Below, piece by piece: positions 1-5,753 of a DNA stretch of 9,272 bases. The stretch is taken from positions 1 to 9,272 of the forward strand of contig JAQTMA010000161.1 in NCBI GenBank assembly GCA_028714615.1. The letters run 5' to 3'. Origin of the DNA: Anaerolineaceae bacterium (GTDB lineage Bacteria; Chloroflexota; Anaerolineae; Anaerolineales; Anaerolineaceae). Below the pieces are notes generated by a model. It had not been told where the DNA came from. It did no database searches and saw only the letters and a program-made list of their open reading frames with translations. Numbering within the stretch: position 1 is the stretch's first letter; each line of letters begins with the position of its first letter. Position numbers and translations under genes: made by a program.

Positions 1-2308
1 AGGGGCGCACATTGAGTGCAATAAATTCTCCCAGCAGGGTCACGCGCAGGTGGGATTGCAAATCAACAATGACTGCCAGCAGGGTAAGAGCTAGACCGCC
101 CCCTATCGCCATCACCAGGATTGAAAGCACAGCCCGCGCCCGTCGCCGCCAAATCTGGCGCAGCGCCAGGCCAAGGTGGGTGAGCGGGGTGGGAAGACGG
201 GAAATGACGCCGAGCGCCACCTCGCCCTGGCCGAGAGTCAGGGCTGGGAGTTGACTGATTGCCCGTCGAATCGGCGGGAGCGCGGTAGCAGAGTAGACGA
301 GGGGCGCCATCCCAGAGACCGCCAGGATCGCCGGCCAGGAGATGCGCAGGCCCAGTGCCAGACTGAGCGCCAGGGAAGCCAGGGCTGCCACCAACGCCGC
401 GAGCAGGCCATTCAGTAGGGCTCCACTGAAGAGCAGTCCGGTAACCTGGGAAGCGCGCCAGCCTACCGCTAGTAATAAACCCACCTCCTCACGCCTGGCC
501 AGTATGGCCACCTGAGAAAGGTTGGCCAGGAAAAGCCCAGTGGCCACCAGGAGCACGCCTAATAGGGTGAGATTGGCGGTGTTGAGACCCTTGGAGACGT
601 GCACCGCTGCTCCTAGCGTGGTCCACGGCTCTTCCACCACGCCCAGTCCGGGTACCTCCACCAGAATCTTTTGAGGCGAGGCTCCGGCGACGATGTCTAC
701 GTGTAATCCGGTGCGCTCAGCAATCTCCGCCGCCACCTGCTCCACCCGGGCCACGGAGTCGGGTGTGTAGGCGGAAATGCCCCTCACCCGTACCCGGACG
801 GCGTCGATGAAATCTTCCCGCGCTCGCAGGTAGCGTGCGCCTTCCAGGGTGGTCAGCGCCAAAGGGGGGCGGAGAATGAAACCGGCCGGGTTAAGATCAG
901 GCGTCATCACTTGGGGGGTCACACGGTTGCCAGCCGCATCGTAGCGCAGTGTGGCCAGTGGCGGCTCATAAATGCCCAGCGGGACGTAGGCCAAGGGGTC
1001 TTGTGGAAGGCCCAGGCGTTGAAAATCATACGCACCGCGGACGCTCAAGACGAATGCCGGCGGAACGGTGACATCAATCGGGCGAAACAGGGTCGCCTCT
1101 GCAGGGACGTTCACCGGAAAGGTCGCTCCCCGCAACGCTCCCAGGCTGGTAATCTGCGGGGCGATATCGGCCCATTTTCCCTGCGCGATCGCTTCCAGGC
1201 TTAACCGCTCTGGCTCGGCTTTAGGCGCGGGTCTGAGGAGGTAATGCACGGATCCTGGGTATAGCAAAAGGTTGCGGTTCAGGTCCGAAAAGCCGCCATA
1301 GGGCGAAGCCTGGACCGGCTTACCCGGGCGGAAGTAGAGAGAGAGTTTGGCTAGAGGCGAGAGCAGCGAATCAAGGCGGGCCGTCTCCTGCAACAAGAGT
1401 TCGCCTTCCTTCGCCTGCAGATGGGGACCTAGCTCGGCGAGGACCCCATCTGCCTCTGCCTGGTTCCCGAAGAGTCGCTGCTGTTCGGGAAGATCGAGCG
1501 CCAAGGCGCGCACCCGCAGCGAGACATCCAGGTTCAGGAAGGAGCGGCGGTTGACGAGGACTGGGATGCTGGCCGCCTTGCGTGCCTGATCACTGAATTT
1601 GTCATATGTCTCAGCCAGGGCCTCCCTTGCTGGTAGGTAGCTGCCGCTGACCAGGGTTTGGTCCAGGCCGATCAAGGCTGCCTCGGCCTCAGGATCGATC
1701 CCAGCCACCAGCGTCCATAACGGCGGGAGCTCTCCTACCAGCAGGTCAACCCCCTTCCCACCTGGGGTACCCACGGTCGTTTGGATATTTTGAGTGAACC
1801 AACCAGAGAGCCCATCGGGGGCGGCGAAAAAGGCGGTGCGCCGATCGAGGGATTGGGGGTCGCCTGCTCCCTGGGGCAAGGTCATCTCCAGATTGATCTG
1901 GTAGAGGTGGTTAGACGCCACCGGATCCATTTCCAACACCACCGTTCCGGTTTTGTTGAGTAGGAACCCGATTGCCGAAACTGGTGCGGCGACCTCTACG
2001 TCGGAAAGGCCGCGGATCAGGTCGAGCTCCTGGCGGGTGATCCCTCCGGCTGGCGTGCCGAGGTAATTGCCTTCCACCACACCGGTCCGCGCTTCCACCG
2101 CTGGAATGGCGGAGGCGGGGCGTACCAGCAGATCGTAGGCACCCCGCCAGTGCTCGGAGAGGTCCGTTTTCGCCGTAACTTCCACCGTCTGCGAGGCGGC
2201 TACGAACGTGGCCAAACCGGTACAGAAGATCAAAAGCCCGAACAAGCGCAGCCAGAAGGAATCCTGTCGCCGCCACAGGTCCTTAGCCGCCTGGAGGAAC
2301 AGCGTCAT
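1..2308 (-). CDS. ABC transporter permease, FtsX/MacB-like, large extracytoplasmic domain (3' end outside window)
   Basis: The frame is open without a stop from the ATG at 2308 to the left edge (769 codons), and the C-terminus lies outside. Residues about 17-38 form a first membrane helix. Residues about 40-575 are a long, mostly polar extracytoplasmic region. Three hydrophobic segments follow near 578-603, 622-655 and 658-680. Between the first two sits the loop characteristic of FtsX permeases, ARREEVGLLLAVGWRASQVT (604-623). A basic linker and a further helix (about 728-752) suggest a second FtsX module beyond the edge. Such permeases work with an ATP-binding partner, not seen here, in lipoprotein handling, export or envelope signalling. 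The extracytoplasmic region is longer than I recall for MacB, and I do not recognise its fold. The start is fixed by an in-frame stop directly upstream (2312-2314) and by AAGGG 8 nt before the ATG, overlapping the stop of the small upstream gene. The substrate is unknown. Confidence 0.87.
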   Translation of the reverse strand, partial: MTLFLQAAKDLWRRQDSFWLRLFGLLIFCTGLATFVAASQTVEVTAKTDLSEHWRGAYDLLVRPASAIPAVEARTGVVEGNYLGTPAGGITRQELDLIRGLSDVEVAAPVSAIGFLLNKTGTVVLEMDPVASNHLYQINLEMTLPQGAGDPQSLDRRTAFFAAPDGLSGWFTQNIQTTVGTPGGKGVDLLVGELPPLWTLVAGIDPEAEAALIGLDQTLVSGSYLPAREALAETYDKFSDQARKAASIPVLVNRRSFLNLDVSLRVRALALDLPEQQRLFGNQAEADGVLAELGPHLQAKEGELLLQETARLDSLLSPLAKLSLYFRPGKPVQASPYGGFSDLNRNLLLYPGSVHYLLRPAPKAEPERLSLEAIAQGKWADIAPQITSLGALRGATFPVNVPAEATLFRPIDVTVPPAFVLSVRGAYDFQRLGLPQDPLAYVPLGIYEPPLATLRYDAAGNRVTPQVMTPDLNPAGFILRPPLALTTLEGARYLRAREDFIDAVRVRVRGISAYTPDSVARVEQVAAEIAERTGLHVDIVAGASPQKILVEVPGLGVVEEPWTTLGAAVHVSKGLNTANLTLLGVLLVATGLFLANLSQVAILARREEVGLLLAVGWRASQVTGLLFSGALLNGLLAALVAALASLALSLALGLRISWPAILAVSGMAPLVYSATALPPIRRAISQLPALTLGQGEVALGVISRLPTPLTHLGLALRQIWRRRARAVLSILVMAIGGGLALTLLAVIVDLQSHLRVTLLGEFIALNVRP

Positions 2309-2319
2309 GGGTTATACCC

Positions 2320-2511
2320 TTATTGCTTGTGAACGTGAGTATAGTCGTAAGCGGGGCCTCCCGTGCCTTCGCCTGTCCAGGTTTGATAGTACGTGCCTGG
2401 GGGATCAATTTGAGGAGGTTCTGCCTGAACTGTATCGCTCCTCGCGCTGATCACCACGAGGGCAATTATTGCAATTCAAACATGCAATACCCTAAATGTT
2501 TTTCTATTCAT
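2320..2511 (-). pseudogene. Small secreted peptide gene with an in-frame TGA, upstream of the permease
   Basis: Reading leftward from tandem ATGs (2514 and 2511), one frame runs to a TAA at 2320-2322, broken only by a TGA at 2476-2478. Before the TGA it reads MNRKTFRVLHV. After it comes a hydrophobic stretch IAIIALVVISA and a polar tail with QAEPPQIDPPGTYYQTWTGEG and a YDYTHVHKQ end. Together these have the shape of a Sec signal peptide (basic, then hydrophobic, with a possible cut after VQA) followed by a mature peptide of roughly 35-40 residues rich in Gly, Tyr and Thr. A perfect AGGAGG lies 6 nt before the second ATG. The TGA could be a nonsense mutation from TGG (Trp) or CGA (Arg), both single transitions, a sequencing error, or recoded UGA. 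No alternative start with a ribosome site follows the TGA. The gap to the permease start is 11 nt. I do not recognise the family; a signal or substrate peptide of the transporter is a guess. Confidence 0.6.
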
Positions 2512-2517
2512 CATGAT

Positions 2518-2523
2518 CCTCCT
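2518..2523 (-). promoter_or_regulatory. Ribosome binding site AGGAGG of the small secreted peptide gene
   Basis: The minus strand carries a perfect AGGAGG, preceded by an A-run, 3 nt before the first ATG (2514) and 6 nt before the second (2511). The spacing favours the second ATG. It is the best evidence that the short frame to its left was a translated gene and not a chance reading. Confidence 0.65.
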
Positions 2524-2579
2524 TTTTTGGATGAATATGTTTCTAGTGTACCAAGGACGGCAGGATTCGTCATGAGGTC

Positions 2580-2605
2580 AAAGTCATGATTCCACCCATG
2601 ACTTT
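2580..2605. promoter_or_regulatory. Perfect 9-bp inverted repeat upstream of the peptide/permease unit
   Basis: AAAGTCATG (2580-2588) and CATGACTTT (2597-2605) are exact inverted copies around an 8-nt centre. A further GTCATG lies just to the left at 2570-2575, so the half-site occurs three times. Seven nt to the right is a second dyad, ATCCCA/TGGGAT with a 6-nt centre (2612-2629). The location, 65-115 nt upstream of the small peptide gene, suits a repressor or activator site. A hairpin terminator is less likely because neither side has a real T-run and no gene reads into it. Confidence 0.45.
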
Positions 2606-2672
2606 TACCCTATCCCAATTATCTGGGATCTCGGCCATGCCTCCCGGAATCTGCAAGAGGGGGTTGGGGATC

Positions 2673-2960
2673 CTAGGGGTAAGTTACTTTACCATGCTGT
2701 CGGCATCCAGTAGTAGCTAGACCTAAATCTGTGGGATCGAATGGGAGTAGGCGGAGCTGCATGACCAGATCCAACCTCGTCTCGGGGTTGAGCTCCGGCT
2801 GGGCCAACTGCTCGGCCAGCGCCGGGAGTTGCTCCCGCTCGTTTTCCGCGATCGCATCCTATTGCTCGGCGGGCTGGCCCGCCAGCTCCATCCGCTCCCC
2901 CCAGCGCCTGGTCGAGCATGGGCTGGATCCTGGTCAGCCAGGTGCGCAAGTACTATCGCC
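2673..2960 (-). pseudogene. Remnant of a decayed minus-strand coding region, family not recognised
   Basis: On the minus strand a 61-codon open stretch ends at the TAG 2673-2675 and reads like a real helical protein, including ENEREQLPALAEQLAQPELN and RLDLVMQLRLLPFDPTDL. It is cut off upstream by a TAG at 2859-2861. The preceding piece in the same frame starts RMELAGQPAEQ, and the adjacent frame just before that reads LRTWLTRIQPMLDQALGGA, as if a frameshift separated them. No start with a ribosome site is present. This pattern of protein-like segments split by a stop and a shift suggests gene decay. It could also be chance reading of GC-rich DNA. No function can be assigned. Confidence 0.3.
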
Positions 2961-2989
2961 TGGGGACCTGTGCGCAGGGATGAAAATGT

Positions 2990-3044
2990 TATTGTAATCA
3001 TCCGCAAAATACAGTAATATGATCTATATTGGATGATTACAATA
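2990..3044 (+). promoter_or_regulatory. Sigma-70-type promoter bracketed by a perfect 14-bp inverted repeat
   Basis: TTGTAA (2992-2997) and TAATAT (3015-3020) are separated by exactly 17 nt and face the flavoprotein gene at 3081. The predicted start lies near 3027, giving a leader of about 54 nt. TATTGTAATCATCC (2990-3003) covers the -35 box and its exact inverse complement (3031-3044) lies just after the predicted start. Inside the interval there is a smaller dyad, AATAT/ATATT (3016-3020 and 3026-3030). Two operator halves flanking a promoter suggest a repressor that binds both or loops. The same repeat could form a hairpin in RNA only from a start further upstream, so DNA binding is the better reading. 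Confidence 0.65.
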
Positions 3045-3080
3045 TCCTTCGAATAGGGCGGTTTTCTGGAGAGGGGATAG

Positions 3081-4328
3081 ATGCGCGAGTCAATCGAAAC
3101 GATCATTATCGGTGGGGGACAGGCCGGCCTTTCCCTCGGTTACTTCCTCAAGCAGTTGGGCATAGAGCACCTCATCCTGGAGCAGGCAGGCCAACCCGTG
3201 GACACCTGGCGCAACCAGCGCTGGGACTCGTTCACCCTGGTCACCCCCAACTGGACCTTTCAGATCCCAGGGATGGAATACCAGGGCAACGACCCCCACG
3301 GCTTTCTGCCGCGTGAAGAAATCGTGGCCGCTTTTGACCAACACATTCATCGCAACCGGTTCCCGATCCGTTGCAACACGCGCGTGACGGCGGTTGACCT
3401 CCAACCAAATGGTTACCGGGTCGAGACCAGCCAGGGAACCCTGGACGCCCGCAACGTGGTGATCGCCACCGGCCTGTTCCAAACGCCCCGGATTCCGCCC
3501 TGGGCTGCCGGCATTCCTCCCGACATTTTCCAGGTGTCTTCAAACCAATATCGTAATCCGGACGCGTTGCCTGAGGGCGCGGTGCTGGTCATCGGATCGG
3601 GACAGTCGGGCTGCCAGATCGCCGAAGAGTTGTACCAGGCTGGCCGGGTCGTCTACTTGAGCGTGGGCGCCGCACCTCGCATTCCCCGGCGCTACCGTGG
3701 AAAGGATGCCGTCGAATGGCTGAAGCTGCTCGGTTTCTTTGAACGGACGCCGGCGATGCTCAAATCTCCCGCGGAGCGGTTTATGGGGACGCCCCAGCTA
3801 TCTGGGAAAGGCGGAGGGCGCAGTCTCAACCTGCACGTGTTCGCTCGGGAAGGAGTCCGGCTGCTCGGACATTTTGTGGATGCGCAAGGCTACCGAGCTC
3901 GCTTCGCGCCTGACTTGAAAGAAAGCCTGGCCAAGACTGACGGGATCGAGAAAGAGATGATTGCCAGCATCGATCGTGCCATCCAGGCGCACGGGATCGA
4001 CGCTCCGGCGGAGGAGGTCCCCCAGTATACAGACGGATACCAGGTTCCACCCATCGAGCAACTAGATTTGAAGGCTGCCGGGATTTCCACCCTGCTTTGG
4101 GCGTGTGGTTTCCGCTTCGATTATTCCATCGTCCACCTCCCCGTCGTGGACGAGGCCGGTTTCCCCATCCAAAACCATGGCATAACCCGGTACCCCGGGC
4201 TGTATTTCGTTGGACTGCCCTGGCTGTATAAATTCAAGTCGGGCTTATTAATGGGTGTGGGAGAAGATGCACAATTTATTGCACAGCAAATTGCGTCAGC
4301 CAGGACCGTTGCGGGGCAGAACGGTTAA
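3081..4328 (+). CDS. FAD-dependent NAD(P)-binding oxidoreductase, flavin monooxygenase-like (CzcO/MSMEG_0569-like)
   Basis: A 415-residue flavoprotein with two Rossmann dinucleotide sites. GGGQAG at 11-16 binds FAD; GSGQSG at 172-177 is the expected NAD(P)H site. After the first site comes the signature RWDSFTLVTPNW, typical of a group of flavin-dependent oxidoreductases related to CzcO and, as far as I recall, the MSMEG_0569 group. Near the C-terminus WACGFRFDYSIV replaces the usual ATGY-type motif, followed by PGLYFVGLPWLYKFKSGLLMGVGEDAQ, the usual closing FAD contact. The length is normal for the group. The enzyme is cytosolic and would use NAD(P)H and oxygen or another acceptor on an unknown small substrate. 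The start follows GGAGAGGGG at a suitable distance. The gene stands alone, with its own promoter and dyad upstream and a terminator behind. The name CzcO does not imply metal transport. Confidence 0.87.
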   Translation: MRESIETIIIGGGQAGLSLGYFLKQLGIEHLILEQAGQPVDTWRNQRWDSFTLVTPNWTFQIPGMEYQGNDPHGFLPREEIVAAFDQHIHRNRFPIRCNTRVTAVDLQPNGYRVETSQGTLDARNVVIATGLFQTPRIPPWAAGIPPDIFQVSSNQYRNPDALPEGAVLVIGSGQSGCQIAEELYQAGRVVYLSVGAAPRIPRRYRGKDAVEWLKLLGFFERTPAMLKSPAERFMGTPQLSGKGGGRSLNLHVFAREGVRLLGHFVDAQGYRARFAPDLKESLAKTDGIEKEMIASIDRAIQAHGIDAPAEEVPQYTDGYQVPPIEQLDLKAAGISTLLWACGFRFDYSIVHLPVVDEAGFPIQNHGITRYPGLYFVGLPWLYKFKSGLLMGVGEDAQFIAQQIASARTVAGQNG

Positions 4329-4345
4329 GGGGTTTTGCAGGCGTG

Positions 4346-4389
4346 AGCCGGCCACCTCAAGGATCGTGAAATGTGACCGGCTTTTGTTT
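4346..4389 (+). terminator. Intrinsic terminator after the flavoprotein gene, shared with the convergent cluster
   Basis: AGCCGG (4346-4351) pairs with CCGGCT (4377-4382), with three more inner pairs (CAC/GTG) after one C/A mismatch, followed by TTTTGTTT. The stem starts 18 nt behind the flavoprotein stop. Read on the minus strand the mismatch becomes a U-G wobble, so the stem is complete to 10 bp, but no T-run follows there. It is therefore a good terminator for the plus strand and possibly a weak one for the cupredoxin cluster. Confidence 0.65.
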
Positions 4390-4414
4390 CATCCATGTTC
4401 ACTGAGTAGGCTGT

Positions 4415-4771
4415 TTACTGTGCAGTGACGATCACCTCTCCTTTCATATCCTGTGAATGGAAGTCGCACACGTAGGGGAAATTGCCTGCCTTGGTGAAGG
4501 TATAGCTGGTGGCGTCTCCCGGGCGCAGCGCCGGACTCTTCCAGTTGATATCACCCAATAAATGCACATCGTGAGTGAAATTGTCTTTGTTGGTCCACGT
4601 CACGGTTTCGCCGACTTTCACTTGGATGGTAACCGGGTCGAAGCGATAGCTGGGGGGCATGCTGACCTGGTTCGTCTGGACGGGCGCCTGGCCTTGGGCG
4701 GATTGGGAAGCACAACCGTTGAGCACGAACATACTGAAAGCGAGAAAAGAAACGATTAGCAATTTCCGCAT
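4415..4771 (-). CDS. Cupredoxin (plastocyanin/auracyanin-like) lipoprotein
   Basis: A 118-residue blue-copper-type protein anchored as a lipoprotein. The N-terminus MRKLLIVSFLAFSMFVLNGC is a lipoprotein signal with lipobox LNGC; lipidation is expected at C20. A short Gln/Ala linker leads to the cupredoxin fold from about residue 36. Likely copper ligands are H67 (in NFTHDVHL), C102 and H105 and M109 (in YVCDFHSQDM), a C-x2-H-x3-M loop. The motif ITVKVGETVTW-like strand (49-59, here IQVKVGETVTW) and the GxFxYxCxxH end are typical. It would carry electrons or bind copper at the outer face of the membrane. It is the last of three minus-strand genes, 18 nt behind the preceding one. The start is the only ATG that gives the signal peptide; its ribosome site is weak (GGGG), so coupling to the upstream gene is likely. 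Copper binding is inferred from the ligands. Confidence 0.88.
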   Translation of the reverse strand: MRKLLIVSFLAFSMFVLNGCASQSAQGQAPVQTNQVSMPPSYRFDPVTIQVKVGETVTWTNKDNFTHDVHLLGDINWKSPALRPGDATSYTFTKAGNFPYVCDFHSQDMKGEVIVTAQ

Positions 4772-4789
4772 GGGTTTTGACCCCGGTAC

Positions 4790-5110
4790 TTAAGTATGGC
4801 TGGAAGTGCTGGCCCGGCTGACGCTTCGCACCGTCTGGAACGCGCCAACGAAAACCAGGATGAATCCGACCAGGTCCAATACTTCGGAAATCGTATGGGC
4901 GAACAGGAAAACCGTCCAATCCAGGTGGTACGTCATGTAGACGAGTTCTGCGATGGCATAGAGGGTAAAACCCCAGCCAATTGTCCGAGCAGAATCGCCG
5001 CCGGCATTAAAAGCGCGGTAGGCCAGGTAAGCCCCTACGATGAAAGCAACCAGATGGACGACAATGAAGAACGCAGGGGGAAGAGCATTAATAAATGAAC
5101 CGATAGGCAT
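4790..5110 (-). CDS. Small integral membrane protein, three predicted helices, function unknown
   Basis: A 106-residue protein with three hydrophobic spans: about 11-33, 44-62 and 66-92. There is a short basic/Gly loop between the first two and a Ser/Thr-rich C-terminal tail. Histidines at 19, 62 and 72 and glutamates at 55 and 76 sit in or at the edges of the spans, in LVYMTYHLDW and FAHTISEVLDL. Such placement could bind a heme or metal, but no family motif confirms it. The start is supported by AGGAGT 8 nt before the ATG. It lies between another small membrane protein and the cupredoxin lipoprotein, in the same direction. The simplest inference is a membrane partner of the cupredoxin. I do not recognise the family. 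Confidence 0.75.
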   Translation of the reverse strand: MPIGSFINALPPAFFIVVHLVAFIVGAYLAYRAFNAGGDSARTIGWGFTLYAIAELVYMTYHLDWTVFLFAHTISEVLDLVGFILVFVGAFQTVRSVSRASTSSHT

Positions 5111-5185
5111 AGCAGATACTCCTTTCTGATTGAACTCACCAATCCGGTGATTGAAGTTTGGAAATTCCGAGTGGTTAAATAGATA

Positions 5186-5200
5186 GGATCACCTCCTTTC
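5186..5200 (-). other. 15-nt exact complement of the 16S rRNA 3' tail, without a start codon behind it
   Basis: The plus strand reads GGATCACCTCCTTTC, identical to the conserved 3' end of bacterial 16S rRNA. The minus-strand transcript therefore carries GAAAGGAGGTGATCC, a maximal Shine-Dalgarno sequence. It overlaps the stop codon (TGA, 5191-5189) of the first cluster gene. No ATG, GTG or TTG lies at a usable distance beyond it, and the next gene starts about 75 nt downstream with its own AGGAGT. It is not an rRNA gene fragment in any useful sense, being far too short. Confidence 0.5.
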
Positions 5201-5509
5201 CGATATCGATCCTGCTGAATTGGATGCAATCAAGGTGATATCGCTCTCTTGACTTGCTTCCGGATGGGGTTTGGTCAGGATGACGCCGATCAAGATCATG
5301 AGCATGCCGGCGAAAAGCGCGAGATGAACGAAATAACCATCTGGTCCCAGAAAGGGGTCCAGCGCTCCCGGCCTGGAAGCTGAAAAACCATGATAGATCA
5401 GGTCGAGTGTTCCCGAGAGAACAAAGACCACTACCCCCAATCGCAAGAGCACCGATAACCCAACAAAAGCCCTGCTCAGCTTTAATGATAAGATCCGTAG
5501 CCAACCCAT
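5189..5509 (-). CDS. Small membrane protein, two predicted helices, first gene of the cupredoxin cluster
   Basis: A 106-residue protein with hydrophobic spans at about 14-39 and 61-79. They are joined by a loop containing LDPFLGPDGYF, and a polar, Ser/Glu-rich tail ends the protein. Histidines H40 (in DLIYHGF) and H62 (in YFVHLALFAGM) sit at the ends of the two spans. The open frame extends to an ATG at 5545, but the ATG at 5509 is chosen because AAGGA lies 6 nt before it and the promoter places the transcript start near 5544. The gene is 78 nt upstream of the three-helix protein and is driven by the strong promoter at 5551-5578. Its stop codon lies inside an exact complement of the 16S rRNA tail. 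I do not recognise the family. The context suggests a membrane component acting with the cupredoxin. Confidence 0.72.
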   Translation of the reverse strand: MGWLRILSLKLSRAFVGLSVLLRLGVVVFVLSGTLDLIYHGFSASRPGALDPFLGPDGYFVHLALFAGMLMILIGVILTKPHPEASQESDITLIASNSAGSISERR

Positions 5510-5550
5510 AGCATTCCTTTCGGTCTCCAACAGGGGTACGGTCAATAAAC

Positions 5551-5578
5551 ATTATATTTATGATATTATTATTGTAAA
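5551..5578 (-). promoter_or_regulatory. Sigma-70-type promoter of the three-gene cupredoxin cluster
   Basis: On the minus strand TTTACA (5578-5573, five of six consensus bases) is followed after 16 nt by a perfect TATAAT (5556-5551). The transcript would start near 5544, giving a leader of about 35 nt with AAGGA before the ATG at 5509. The region is markedly AT-rich compared with the genes on both sides. Confidence 0.7.
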
Positions 5579-5598
5579 ATAAACGGAAAATAATAAGT

Positions 5599-5634
5599 GG
5601 GGATTTACCCTACGACAGGGTAGGGGAATCCCTA
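5599..5634. promoter_or_regulatory. Nested G-tract dyads between divergent operons, candidate operator
   Basis: TACCCT (5606-5611) and AGGGTA (5617-5622) form an exact dyad with a 5-nt centre. Just outside, GGGATT (5600-5605) and AATCCC (5627-5632) form a second dyad separated from the first by a GGGG bulge. TAGGG/CCCTA (5621-5625 and 5630-5634) makes a third overlapping one. From memory, C/G-tracts flanked by TA in this arrangement resemble operators of the copper/metal sensors CsoR/RcnR; no such regulator gene is in the window. The site lies about 21 nt upstream of the -35 box of the cupredoxin cluster and about 120 nt upstream of the PLP enzyme gene, so it may serve either. Confidence 0.45.
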
Positions 5635-5675
5635 TTAATCTACGTCCTCCCAGCACGTTTTCCTGATGAGCCATG

Positions 5676-5728
5676 CTGCCGGTTGAGAAAATTAGCGATA
5701 GAATTGCTATGGTTCGCACCACCGGCAG
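5676..5728 (+). promoter_or_regulatory. Foldable leader before the PLP enzyme gene
   Basis: CTGCCGGT (5676-5683) and ACCGGCAG (5721-5728) are exact inverse complements. Inside them TAGCGAT (5693-5699) can pair with ATTGCTA (5703-5709) around a 3-nt loop with one G-U wobble. The outer stem ends 12 nt before the ribosome site AAGGAG (5741-5746). As RNA this gives a two-step stem with an asymmetric internal loop. No known riboswitch class is recognised, and the promoter that would transcribe it is not clear. A weak TTGAGA/TATGGT pair (5683-5688, 5708-5713, 19 nt apart) overlaps it and would place the start inside. Confidence 0.4.
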
Positions 5729-5753
5729 TTCTACCTGGTGAAGGAGTTCGTCC

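Larger units (their letters stand above)
2524..2989. other. Intergenic stretch without an intact gene
   Basis: No intact gene with a ribosome site is visible here on either strand. The left part (2524-2640) is AT-leaning and carries two dyads, 2580-2605 and 2612-2629, in the position expected for control of the leftward peptide/permease unit. I could not find a convincing -35/-10 pair for that unit. The right part (about 2670-2960) is GC-rich and looks like decayed coding sequence on the minus strand. Confidence 0.6.

Noticed and set aside
1911..2276. 121-codon minus-strand frame
   Set aside because: It runs in another frame within the permease gene; the permease frame has membrane helices and the FtsX loop.
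3009..3018. ATACAGTAAT shared with the antitoxin promoter (8815-8824)
   Set aside because: The 10-mer is AT-rich and covers only half of the antitoxin palindrome; common regulation is not supported.
3090..3482. 130-codon minus-strand frame
   Set aside because: It is antisense to the well-supported flavoprotein gene and shows no domain features.
5186..5200. Possible 16S rRNA 3' fragment on the plus strand
   Set aside because: Only 15 nt match, with no rRNA-like sequence before them; it is better read as a ribosome-site-like element in the minus-strand mRNA.
5510..5545. Earlier ATG (5545) for the first cupredoxin-cluster gene
   Set aside because: It lies at the predicted transcript start and lacks a ribosome site, while the ATG at 5509 has AAGGA at a good distance.
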